Positions 8,436-16,320 of a DNA stretch of 21,279 nucleotides are shown here, one piece after another. A model generated the notes under the pieces. That model did no database searches and had not been told where the DNA came from. It saw nothing but the letters and a program-made list of their open reading frames with translations. A program made the position numbers and the translations under genes. The stretch spans positions 1 through 21,279 of the forward strand of contig JAEYOM010000151.1 of NCBI GenBank assembly GCA_023411715.1, in the 5' to 3' direction. Position 1 is the first letter of the stretch, and every line of letters begins with the position of its first letter. Source of the stretch: Bacillota bacterium. GTDB taxonomy: Bacteria > Bacillota > Clostridia > Acetivibrionales > DTU013.

Positions 8436-9632
8436 ATGAAGATTTTTATTGTAATACAGAATATGAATATGGGAGGCGTACAGCGTGCACTGAAAAGCTT
8501 TTGTGAGGAGTTGGTTAAAAGAAATGTAGAAATCGAATTATGCATCTTAGAAAACAAAGAAAATGCACTGTTAATTTCAGAGATTCCAAAAGAGATTAAA
8601 ATTAAGTTTGTGCCAAAACTCTCATCTAGGATTTGTTTGATAATGAACACTAATAAGAAAAATGTTTTTTGCAAATACGGAGTTGGAGGCATTTTCTTTA
8701 AGCTGATATTTGGGCTACTTTGGAAAATGAATTGTGAAAAGCTAGTTGCTTTGCTCCTTTTTAATAAGGTTTATAAAGAAATTAATGCGGATGTAATGTG
8801 TACTTATGATGGTAAGCCTTTTCTACCAGATGCATTTGTTCGGAATTACGGAGGGAATATTAGGAAAATTGCATGGCTGCATAACGATTATTCAATATTC
8901 AAAATTAATAAAGCGAAAACTATCAGACTATATTATTCGTTTGATAAAATATTATGTGTGAGTAAAAACGTTTTGAATAGTTTTCTGAAAGTATGTTCTG
9001 ACATAAATGAAAAGGCATTGGTACTAAAAAATTGTTATTCTGTCGATAATATATTAAAGAAAAGTTTTGAGCAGTCCCCATTTGAACAAAATGGAAAATT
9101 TAAATTCTTAACAGTATGTAGGATGTATAATCAAAGCAAGCGCATAGACCGTCTTTTACAGGCTATTAGATTTGTAGTCGATAGCGGAAAAGATAATTTT
9201 GAATTCTATTTAGTTGGGGACGGTCCTGATTTGCAAACGAGTATTCAATTGAGTATAGATTTAGAAATCAGTCGTTATTGTCATTTTGAAGGGAGAAAGG
9301 AAAATCCCTATCCATATTATAGAAATGCAGATGTTTTTGTTTTGAGTTCTGATTATGAAGGAGCTCCGATAGTTGTGGATGAAGCTTTAATTTGTGGGAC
9401 ACCTGTCATTTCTACTGATTTTGAATCAATTTTTGAGCAAGTTGAAGATGGGGATAATGGAATTATAGTGGATAAAACCCCTGAAGCATTAGGTAAAGCC
9501 ATGATATTAGTTATGTCAAATGTTGAATTGCTAAAGCGTATTAATAATAATGCAAAAAAATATATTTCTTCTAATCAAAAATCAGTAACCACATTTCTTC
9601 AGTTGATAAGCGAGAATAGGTTAATTGACTAG
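8436..9632 (+). CDS. GT4 glycosyltransferase
   Basis: A 398-residue GT-B retaining glycosyltransferase. The N-terminus MKIFIVIQNMNMGGVQRALK contains the GGVQRA loop that binds the acceptor phosphate or lipid side in many family 4 enzymes. The C-terminal domain begins near KFLTVCRMYNQSKRIDRLL and carries YLVGDGPDL and the E-x7-E motif in SSDYEGAPIVVDEALICG. A GAGG site lies eight bases upstream of ATG. It follows the flippase gene by 16 bp, so the two are cotranscribed. It is the third GT4-like enzyme and the fourth glycosyltransferase in the window, consistent with a repeat unit of about five sugars if the priming enzyme adds one. Specificity unknown. Confidence 0.88.
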   Translation: MKIFIVIQNMNMGGVQRALKSFCEELVKRNVEIELCILENKENALLISEIPKEIKIKFVPKLSSRICLIMNTNKKNVFCKYGVGGIFFKLIFGLLWKMNCEKLVALLLFNKVYKEINADVMCTYDGKPFLPDAFVRNYGGNIRKIAWLHNDYSIFKINKAKTIRLYYSFDKILCVSKNVLNSFLKVCSDINEKALVLKNCYSVDNILKKSFEQSPFEQNGKFKFLTVCRMYNQSKRIDRLLQAIRFVVDSGKDNFEFYLVGDGPDLQTSIQLSIDLEISRYCHFEGRKENPYPYYRNADVFVLSSDYEGAPIVVDEALICGTPVISTDFESIFEQVEDGDNGIIVDKTPEALGKAMILVMSNVELLKRINNNAKKYISSNQKSVTTFLQLISENRLID

Positions 9633-9883
9633 AACGCCATGGAAGACATAAACGAATAATGGAAATCAATAATGATAAGATCATACCCATCGGAATTCAA
9701 ACGGCCTAGTAAGACTCAGAGTGTTCTGACGTCGATACTTGCCAAAAACAATACTTACTTTAATCTTGGAAACTTGAATTACTTTAGGTGTATGTTCCTA
9801 AATAGCTTATGACTTTTGCCGATATTATTAAAGAATACTAAGAATCCAAATAATGTGAACATCTTTATATGGAGATAGAATCA
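9633..9883 (+). other. Gap at the right edge of the AT-rich cassette, no confident gene
   Basis: About 250 bases without a supported gene. One ATG frame of 46 codons (9672-9812) exists but has no ribosome site and no recognisable motif, so it is not called. The stretch may be debris left by past exchange of the cassette, because base composition rises sharply just to its right. No clear terminator or promoter is visible. Confidence 0.4.
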
Positions 9884-11191
9884 ATGAGCAACTTAAAGCA
9901 AAAGTTATTGAACAAAACTGCAGTACTCGGGGTCGTTGGCCTGGGCTATGTGGGGCTTCCTCTTGCTGTTGAGAAGGCGAAGGCCGGGTATAAGACGATA
10001 GGGTTCGATGTACAGGCTTCCAAGGTGGAGCTGGTCAACTCAGGTAAAAACTATATCGGCGATGTTGTAAATGAAGACCTTGAGGCCATTGTCAGATCGG
10101 GCCTGCTTTCGGCGACTTCGGACTTCGGAAGAGTAGCGCAAGCGGACTGCATATGCATTTGCGTACCAACGCCGCTGGACGAGCATCAGCAGCCGGATAT
10201 CAGCTATGTCAAGTCATCGGCCGAGAGTATAGTTCCGTATATGCACAGGGATATGCTGATAGTACTTGAATCCACTACTTATCCCGGAACGACTGAAGAA
10301 CTGCTCAAGCCTATACTTGAATCCTCCGGCTTAAAGTGCGGTGAGGATTTCTATCTGGCGTTTTCACCCGAGCGTGTCGATCCGGGCAACCTAATTTACA
10401 AGACAAAGAACACACCCAAGGTGGTAGGCGGCGTCACACCGGAATGCACCGAGATAGCGGCAGCATTGTATGAAAGCGTGCTGCAGGCGCCGATACACAA
10501 GGTATCATCTCCTGCAATCGCAGAGATGGAGAAGATACTCGAAAATACTTACCGAAATGTAAATATAGGTCTCGTCAATGAGCTAGCGATGCTGTGCAAC
10601 AGGATGGGCATCAATTTCTGGGAGGTCATCGATGCCGCCAAATCAAAACCCTACGGCTTTCAGGCTTTTTATCCGGGACCCGGACTCGGCGGCCACTGCA
10701 TACCTCTCGATCCCTACTACCTCTCATGGAAAGCCCGCGAATACGGATTCCATACGTCCATGATAGAATCGTCCATGATGATCAATGATAATATGCCCGA
10801 TTACTGCGTCGAAAGGGCCAGCAAGATACTGAACCGCTTCAAAAAGGCGTTGAACGGATCCAGAATTTTGGTTCTTGGAGTGGCATACAAGCAGGATATA
10901 GACGACTACCGTGAAAGCCCGGCTATAAAAGTGATCGAAGGCCTTAAAAGAGAGGGAGCGGACGTTGTCTATTTCGACCCGTATGTACCCGAGTTCCGTG
11001 AACACGGGCAGGTACACAAAGGGGAGCCCGCGCTGACGCCCGGACTGCTTGCCGATATGGACCTGGTAGTTATAACGACAGCGCATACGAATATCGATTA
11101 TGCTTTTGTTCAGAAGCATGCCAGGATGATATTCGATACAAAGAATGTTATGAAAAATATTGAAAACAGAGACAACATAGAGTTGCTGTAG
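9884..11191 (+). CDS. wbpA: UDP-N-acetylglucosamine 6-dehydrogenase, WbpA-like
   Basis: A 435-residue UDP-sugar dehydrogenase that should oxidise UDP-GlcNAc to UDP-GlcNAcA with NAD+. The nucleotide fold is GLGYVGLPLA (19-28). Other motifs are ESTTYPGTTEE (129-139), FSPERVDPGN (160-169) and the catalytic Cys272 in GLGGHCIPLDPYYLSW. The GHCIPLDPYYLSWKA form and direct linkage to WbpB-like and WbpE-like genes favour the WbpA/Cap5O group over UDP-glucose dehydrogenases. I start at ATG 9884, which has GGAG nine bases upstream. An in-frame ATG at 9869 would add five residues but lacks a site. Only 11 bp separate it from the next gene. The symbol is by resemblance, not proof. Confidence 0.82.
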   Translation: MSNLKQKLLNKTAVLGVVGLGYVGLPLAVEKAKAGYKTIGFDVQASKVELVNSGKNYIGDVVNEDLEAIVRSGLLSATSDFGRVAQADCICICVPTPLDEHQQPDISYVKSSAESIVPYMHRDMLIVLESTTYPGTTEELLKPILESSGLKCGEDFYLAFSPERVDPGNLIYKTKNTPKVVGGVTPECTEIAAALYESVLQAPIHKVSSPAIAEMEKILENTYRNVNIGLVNELAMLCNRMGINFWEVIDAAKSKPYGFQAFYPGPGLGGHCIPLDPYYLSWKAREYGFHTSMIESSMMINDNMPDYCVERASKILNRFKKALNGSRILVLGVAYKQDIDDYRESPAIKVIEGLKREGADVVYFDPYVPEFREHGQVHKGEPALTPGLLADMDLVVITTAHTNIDYAFVQKHARMIFDTKNVMKNIENRDNIELL

Positions 11192-11202
11192 GGGGAATCG
11201 TT

Positions 11203-12285
11203 TTGAGTCTTAAATACGCGCTTATAGGCTGCGGGAGGATATCTCCCAACCATATTGCGGCAGCCTTGGAAAATAAACTTGATATCACGGCGATATGCGA
11301 CATGGAAGAGTCCAAAATGGACAAATCCGTTGTTAAATTCAACCTCTCAAAAAGTATGAGGAAATATACAGACTACAAGGAAATGCTGGATAAAGAGAAA
11401 CCTGAGCTCGTTGCCATTTGCACAGAGAGCGGCAGGCATGGACAGATCGCGCTCGACTGTATAGACGCCGGCTGCAATGTTATCATTGAAAAGCCCATAG
11501 CTCTGTCGCTGGCTGAAGCGGATAAAATAATCAAAAGGGCTGAAGAAAAGAAGGTCAAGGTCAGCGCCTGCCACCAGAACAGGTTCAACAAATCCATACA
11601 GAAGATTCGCGAGGCGGTCGAGGAAAAAAGGTTCGGACGTCTGCTGTACGGTACGGCGCACATAAGATGGAACAGGGGAGAGGACTACTACAGGCAGGCG
11701 CCATGGAGAGGGACCTGGGAGCAGGACGGCGGCGCGCTTATGAACCAGTGCATCCATAATATCGATCTTCTGAGATGGATGATGGGAAATGAGATAACCG
11801 AAGTCGTCGGTATGACCGACAAACTGACGCATGATTATATCGACGCCGAGGATCTCGGCATAGCCCTCGTGCGGTTTGCTAACGGGAGCTACGGTATAAT
11901 CGAGGGAACAACCGACATTTATCCGAACAATCTGGAAGAAACACTCTATATATTCGGTGAAAAAGGCACGGTCAAAGCGGGCGGCAAGTCGGTCAATATC
12001 ATTGAAGAGTGGCGTTTCGCAGACGGTCTGGAAGACCCTGAGGAAATTAAACGCAAATACCATGAAAATCCTCCGAATGTTTACGGCTTTGGCCACGGTC
12101 CGCTTTATGCCGACGTTATTGACGCCGTAAAAAATAACAGAAAGCCTTATGTTTCAGCAGAAGACGGCAGGCGTGCGCTTGAGCTTGTGCTAGCCATTTA
12201 CAAATCGGCGGCGGAAGGCAGTAGCGTAAGGTTCCCTTTGAATAATTGCAGTACGCTGGATTTTAAGGGCAGGTTCGATAAATAG
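11203..12285 (+). CDS. wbpB: Gfo/Idh/MocA oxidoreductase, WbpB-like 3-dehydrogenase
   Basis: A 360-residue NAD(P)-dependent sugar oxidoreductase. The N-terminal Rossmann motif is ALIGCGRISPNH (6-17), and the family hallmark EKPIAL sits at 96-101. QNRFNKSIQ and the catalytic-His region NQCIHNIDLLRWMMG follow, then the alpha/beta substrate domain. In the Pseudomonas Wbp pathway WbpB oxidises C3 of UDP-GlcNAcA to the 3-keto sugar, which WbpE then aminates. The gene order here (dehydrogenase, oxidoreductase, aminotransferase) mirrors that chemistry. Translation starts at TTG (11203-11205) behind a strong GGGGGAA site with five bases of spacing. In WbpB enzymes the NADH is recycled with 2-oxoglutarate; nothing in the sequence alone proves that here. 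Confidence 0.85.
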   Translation: MSLKYALIGCGRISPNHIAAALENKLDITAICDMEESKMDKSVVKFNLSKSMRKYTDYKEMLDKEKPELVAICTESGRHGQIALDCIDAGCNVIIEKPIALSLAEADKIIKRAEEKKVKVSACHQNRFNKSIQKIREAVEEKRFGRLLYGTAHIRWNRGEDYYRQAPWRGTWEQDGGALMNQCIHNIDLLRWMMGNEITEVVGMTDKLTHDYIDAEDLGIALVRFANGSYGIIEGTTDIYPNNLEETLYIFGEKGTVKAGGKSVNIIEEWRFADGLEDPEEIKRKYHENPPNVYGFGHGPLYADVIDAVKNNRKPYVSAEDGRRALELVLAIYKSAAEGSSVRFPLNNCSTLDFKGRFDK

Positions 12286-12373
12286 GCGGGCAGGATTTAT
12301 TTGGTAAGCTATTGATACTGAAACGGAGTAACATGGAAAATATTCATTAAAGTAAATACAGGGAGCAAAGGGT

Positions 12374-13513
12374 ATGGAATTCAGGGATCTGAAGGCACAA
12401 TACAAAAGATATAAAGATGAAATAGATATGGCTATTCAAAAGGTGCTGGATAAAGCCGATTTTATCGGCGGCGCTGAAGTGAAAGCCCTTGAGGAAAGAC
12501 TGGCGGGGTACGTCGGAGTCAAACACTGTATCTCGTGTGCAAACGGTACTGATGCAATGACGCTCGTCATGATGTCCTGGAATATAAAAGAGGGGGACGC
12601 GGTGTTCGTCCCGGACTTTACGTTCTTCTCAACCGGTGAGATCGTTGCCTTCAGGGGGGCAACGCCTGTATTTGTGGATGTTGACCGTGATACATTCAAT
12701 ATAGACACTGCCAAGCTCGAGGCTGCAGTCCAACGCGTGCTGCTGGAAGGCAAACTGATACCTAAGGTCATTATCCCTGTGGATCTGTTCGGGCTTCCGG
12801 CAAATCATCATGAGGTTGCAAGTATCGCCCGTAAGTATAACCTTATGGTATTGGAGGACGGCGCGCAGGGCTTCGGAGGCAGCATCAACGGAAGGATGGC
12901 CTGCAGCTTCGGCGACGCGGCGACAACCTCGTTCTTTCCGGCAAAGCCATTAGGCTGCTACGGCGACGGGGGCGCGATTTTCACAAATGACGATCAACTG
13001 GCACTGTTGCTGAATTCCTACAAAGTCCATGGCAAAGGTGAGAATAAGTACGACAATGTAAGGATCGGCCTCAATTCCAGGCTCGACACGGTACAAGCGG
13101 CTGTATTGAATGTTAAGCTGACTGCACTGATTGAACATGAACTCGACGACGTGAACAGGGTTTACAGCGAATATAACGAAAAGCTTAAAGATATTGTTGC
13201 GACGCCTGTCATTCCGGAAGGTTTCAGATCCAGCTTTGCACAATACACTATCAAGCTTAAGGATAGGGAACAGCGTGACAGATTGCAGCTGAAGCTGAAG
13301 GAACAGGGTATTCCTAGCATGATCTATTATGAAAAGCCAATGCACAAGCAGGTGGCATTCAGAGGGCCGGAGTTCAATGAAAAGGATTACGCCATAACCG
13401 ATAAACTCTGCGACACTGTGCTATCGCTGCCGATGCATCCATATATTACGGTGGACGATATAAATAAAGTTTGCCATGGATTGCTCTCAGGTTTGGAAGT
13501 CCAGGGCAGTTGA
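12374..13513 (+). CDS. wbpE: DegT/DnrJ/EryC1 sugar aminotransferase, WbpE-like
   Basis: A 379-residue PLP-dependent nucleotide-sugar aminotransferase (fold type I). The start MEFRDLKAQY is the usual opening for WbpE-type enzymes. CANGTDAM (55-62) binds the cofactor phosphate, EDGAQGFGG (161-169) stacks on the pyridine ring, and the Schiff-base Lys is Lys191 in FFPAKPLGCYGDGG. It is expected to aminate the 3-keto sugar made by the preceding enzyme. The last six residues (LEVQGS) and the stop codon lie inside the first of three 28-bp tandem repeats, so the native C-terminus may have been altered by the duplication. ATG 12374 has an AGGGAG-like site upstream. Confidence 0.85.
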   Translation: MEFRDLKAQYKRYKDEIDMAIQKVLDKADFIGGAEVKALEERLAGYVGVKHCISCANGTDAMTLVMMSWNIKEGDAVFVPDFTFFSTGEIVAFRGATPVFVDVDRDTFNIDTAKLEAAVQRVLLEGKLIPKVIIPVDLFGLPANHHEVASIARKYNLMVLEDGAQGFGGSINGRMACSFGDAATTSFFPAKPLGCYGDGGAIFTNDDQLALLLNSYKVHGKGENKYDNVRIGLNSRLDTVQAAVLNVKLTALIEHELDDVNRVYSEYNEKLKDIVATPVIPEGFRSSFAQYTIKLKDREQRDRLQLKLKEQGIPSMIYYEKPMHKQVAFRGPEFNEKDYAITDKLCDTVLSLPMHPYITVDDINKVCHGLLSGLEVQGS

Positions 13514-13577
13514 TCTCTGAATGGAAATCCGGGGCAGTTAATCTCTGAATGGAAATCCGGGGCAGTTAATCTCTGAC
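13494..13577 (+). repeat. Three tandem 28-bp direct repeats at the 3' end of the aminotransferase gene
   Basis: Copies are 13494-13521, 13522-13549 and 13550-13577 with no spacer. Copies 2 and 3 differ only at the last base; copy 1 differs from copy 2 at three positions. The unit begins TGGAAATCCGGGGCAGTTAA. Copy 1 encodes the end of the aminotransferase including TGA. In copies 2 and 3 the same phase reads ATG-Glu-Ile-Arg-Gly-Ser-stop (the ATG of copy 3 starts one base before the copy). The repeats fill most of the 94-bp gap before the nucleotidyltransferase. Confidence 0.92.
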
Positions 13578-13607
13578 TTGGGTTGTATCAGGAGTAAAGA
13601 AGTATTT

Positions 13608-14849
13608 ATGATCGAAATGCTTGATGAGAAACAAAGTATGCTTATATCTTTATTGTTGGCCGGCATCCGAAATAAGCCTTTTGCTGCCGAAAATGACAGC
13701 AATGTGGATTGGCAGGCATTGATAGATGAAGCAGGCAGGCATCAGGTCATTACACTAATATACCGGCCTATGGCTGAAAATGCCGGCAGGCTGCAGATCT
13801 CTGATAAGCTTATGAATAGACTGCGCGAGAATGTCCTTTACGAAGGAATGGAGCAGGAGCGCAATTATATAGCATTCGGCAGTATACTGGCTGATTTCGC
13901 ATCTGCGGGCATACCGGTAATTGTACTTAAGGGACTTGTTTTAAGGGAGCTATACCCGGATCCGGCCCTACGCACCATGCACGATTTTGATGTCCTGGTA
14001 AAACCATGTGATGTTGATAAGGCAGGCGCGCTTCTGGTGAAGAGCGGATATGAAACGGGTTTCGATAAGGGCAAACACGCCGTTTATTTCCATCCCTGTT
14101 TGCCCACTGTCGAAATACACAGATCCATGGCGCCGGCTGGTTTATATGAGAATTATACGGAATTCGAAGATCAGGCATGGGGGCATTCGGTTCCGGTAAT
14201 TGTAAGCGGCGCCGGGGTATTATCCCTGGATAACCTCGACAGGATGATCTATCAACTGATACATATGGCGTCACATATGATCGGAAACGGTTTCGGCCTT
14301 AGGCAGCTGTGTGATTTCGTCCTGCTTGCCGAAGATAGCGAGGGGAAGATAGATTGTAAAGAGTTTGTTTCAGCTTTAAACAAACTTGGACTGGAAAAGT
14401 TTGCGCGGGTATTATTTGCAGTATGTCGGCGATTATTTGATCTGAAATCAACTTGCCTGTTTGCCGGAGATGTTTCTGATCTGCCGGTTGAAAGCCTGAT
14501 AAAGGACATTTTCGACGGAGGAATTTTCGGGAAAAGCAATAATGATAGGATAACTGCCAACAGGATGCTTTATTATTCAGGAGGATGCAATGCAAAAACA
14601 CTTCCTGAAAAGCTGCACATTTATTTGGAGCTTTTGTTCCCGAAAGCAAAAAAACTGGATGTCCGGTATGCATATGCGAAGAAATATAATTTTTTGCTTC
14701 CATTTGCCTGGATACATCGGTTTTTTTATTGCTTTATCCGCAGAGATATAGATTTCACAGAGAAACTTACAATATTCACTTCCGCCTCGCCATCCGGGAT
14801 ATATTCAAACCGTGGACTTTTACTGAAAAAACTTGGACTTATTGACTAA
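13608..14849 (+). CDS. Nucleotidyltransferase-family protein (PF14907-type)
   Basis: A 413-residue protein with the signature of the NTP_transf_5 family. GIPVIVLKGLVLRELYPDP (101-119) is followed by R122 and the acidic pair in HDFDVLV (125-131, Asp126 and Asp128), the expected metal-binding carboxylates of the nucleotidyltransferase fold. A helical C-terminal half follows, and a short aromatic stretch lies near FYCFIRR. Members occur beside HprK-like kinases and PqqD proteins in paeninodin-type lasso peptide clusters and at some EPS loci; their reaction is not settled. Here the kinase and PqqD genes lie 4-7 kb to the right on the other strand, so it may belong to that system although transcribed with the CpsC/CpsD genes. 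ATG 13608 is preferred; an in-frame TTG at 13578 is possible. AGGAG lies 12 bases upstream, rather far. Confidence 0.8.
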   Translation: MIEMLDEKQSMLISLLLAGIRNKPFAAENDSNVDWQALIDEAGRHQVITLIYRPMAENAGRLQISDKLMNRLRENVLYEGMEQERNYIAFGSILADFASAGIPVIVLKGLVLRELYPDPALRTMHDFDVLVKPCDVDKAGALLVKSGYETGFDKGKHAVYFHPCLPTVEIHRSMAPAGLYENYTEFEDQAWGHSVPVIVSGAGVLSLDNLDRMIYQLIHMASHMIGNGFGLRQLCDFVLLAEDSEGKIDCKEFVSALNKLGLEKFARVLFAVCRRLFDLKSTCLFAGDVSDLPVESLIKDIFDGGIFGKSNNDRITANRMLYYSGGCNAKTLPEKLHIYLELLFPKAKKLDVRYAYAKKYNFLLPFAWIHRFFYCFIRRDIDFTEKLTIFTSASPSGIYSNRGLLLKKLGLID

Positions 14850-14914
14850 AAACTGGAACTATTATAAACTAATATCATTGGTTTCCTAAAAAATAAACAA
14901 TTGAAGGTGTATCA

Positions 14915-15586
14915 ATGGATATAAATCAAATTATCAATTTGATTTTGCGCAGATGGTGGGTTTTTGTCATTTTTGCGGTTGTTACCGGCGGAATTGCGTT
15001 TTATATGAACTATTACGTATATGCACCGGTTTATCAGGCAACAGCGACTATATTTGTAAACGATAAGGATCAGGTTGACCCGAATTACGGAATAGCCTAT
15101 GATCAGATTCTGGCCAATACACAGCTCATTGCCGATTATACGGAGCTTATGAAGAGCCGTACAATAGCCGAGGGAGTTATAAAGGATCTTCAGCTTAAGG
15201 ATTACGATGTAGAAACGGTGGGAAGCATGATCGATGTAAGCGCGAGGAACGAAACGCGCATCATTGAGATATCCGTAACAGATACTGATCCGAAACTGGC
15301 AATGGATATTGCAAACAGTGTTGCCAAGGTCTTTTCCAGAAAAGCCGTCGAGTTGATGAATGTATTGAATGTTAACATAATAGATACGGCTCGACTGCCC
15401 GAATACCCGATCGGACCTCAAAAGGCAAGAAATACTGCGATGGCGGTATTGGTCGCCCTTATACTTGCCGGAGGGCTGATCCTCGCGGTGGAATACCTCG
15501 ATAATACCATCAAAACGTCAGATGACGTTGAAAACCGCCTTGGGTTGACCGTATTGGGCACTATTCCTGATCTTAGATTAAAATAG
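14915..15586 (+). CDS. CpsC/YveK-like Wzz co-polymerase and kinase adaptor
   Basis: A 223-residue chain-length determinant protein of the Gram-positive CpsC/CapA type. Two membrane helices bracket an extracytoplasmic domain: WWVFVIFAVVTGGIAFY (14-30) and AMAVLVALILAGGLILAVEY (175-194). Just before the second helix is the Pro-rich LPEYPIGPQKAR, characteristic of Wzz proteins. The short cytoplasmic tail after helix 2 would contact and activate the partner BY-kinase encoded 11 bp downstream. In Gram-positive systems adaptor and kinase are separate proteins, as here. GAAGGTG precedes the ATG. The pair regulates polymer length and attachment. Confidence 0.92.
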   Translation: MDINQIINLILRRWWVFVIFAVVTGGIAFYMNYYVYAPVYQATATIFVNDKDQVDPNYGIAYDQILANTQLIADYTELMKSRTIAEGVIKDLQLKDYDVETVGSMIDVSARNETRIIEISVTDTDPKLAMDIANSVAKVFSRKAVELMNVLNVNIIDTARLPEYPIGPQKARNTAMAVLVALILAGGLILAVEYLDNTIKTSDDVENRLGLTVLGTIPDLRLK

Positions 15587-15597
15587 GGGGAACCGAA

Positions 15598-16320
15598 ATG
15601 AGTATTAGAGAATTTGACATAGTTGATAAGCTTAATACACCCGCTGAGGAAGCTTACAAGGTGCTTCGCACGAATATACAGTTTTGTACGCTTGACGGCA
15701 ATCTGAAAACGATTGCGATGACAAGCACGTTCTCAGGCGAGGGAAAGACGACAACATGCATAAATCTGGCTATAGCCGCAGCCAAGGACGGCAAAAAAGT
15801 TCTTTATGTAGACGCTGACATGCGCAAATCGATATCGATGAAAGATTTTGCACATAGGGCCAGCAGCGGGTTATCAAATTACCTTTCTCATATGGCTGAT
15901 TTCCAAAGTATCGTAAAAGAAACGAATGTAAAAAATCTTTATATGGTTTCCTGCGGCGTCAAACCGCCGAATGCCGCCGAACTTTTGGGAACCCATACAT
16001 TCAGGGAATTCCTGACTGAAGCGGCAGGGAAATTCGATTTTGTCATCGTCGATACACCGCCACTCGGAAGCGTAATAGACTGTGCTATCATAGCCAATCA
16101 GACGGATGGAGTGGTTCTGGTCGTCAAAAGGAAAACAGTTGACTTCCGTAAGATATTGCGGGTAAAACAGCAGTTGGAAAAGGCGAATGCCAGGATACTG
16201 GGCGTCGTTCTTAACAAGATAGAAAAGAGCGACTATCAGACGTATTACAAATATTACAATTATCATTCCGGCGGCGAATCCGAAGTCAAAAGATTTAAAA
16301 AGAAGAAGCAAAAGTTCTGA
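15598..16320 (+). CDS. CpsD/YwqD-like bacterial tyrosine kinase
   Basis: A 240-residue cytoplasmic BY-kinase. Walker A is SGEGKTTT (46-53), Walker A' is VLYVDADMRK (68-77) and Walker B is FVIVDTPPLG (148-157). EEAYKVLRTNIQF (17-29) is the conserved oligomerisation helix. The C-terminal tail has six Tyr within ten residues (213, 216, 217, 219, 220, 222), the expected autophosphorylation cluster, followed by a very basic end (KRFKKKKQKF). Phosphorylation cycling of this tail controls capsule or EPS assembly. A GGGG site and ATG lie 11 bp after the adaptor gene. Its last 26 bases overlap the 3' end of the ABC exporter gene on the opposite strand. The matching PHP-type phosphatase gene is not in the window. 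Confidence 0.93.
   Translation: MSIREFDIVDKLNTPAEEAYKVLRTNIQFCTLDGNLKTIAMTSTFSGEGKTTTCINLAIAAAKDGKKVLYVDADMRKSISMKDFAHRASSGLSNYLSHMADFQSIVKETNVKNLYMVSCGVKPPNAAELLGTHTFREFLTEAAGKFDFVIVDTPPLGSVIDCAIIANQTDGVVLVVKRKTVDFRKILRVKQQLEKANARILGVVLNKIEKSDYQTYYKYYNYHSGGESEVKRFKKKKQKF

Noticed and set aside
9672..9812. 46-codon frame in the gap before the WbpA-like gene
   Set aside because: No ribosome site, no motif and no conserved neighbour arrangement; a chance frame or debris.
11347..12096. Long minus-strand open frame (249 codons) opposite the WbpB-like gene
   Set aside because: It lies wholly inside a gene with clear motifs, has no ribosome site or recognisable domain, and is the usual antisense shadow of a higher-GC gene.
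13494..13577. CRISPR array suggested by 28-bp repeats
   Set aside because: The repeats are contiguous with no spacers and extend from a coding sequence, and no cas gene is nearby.
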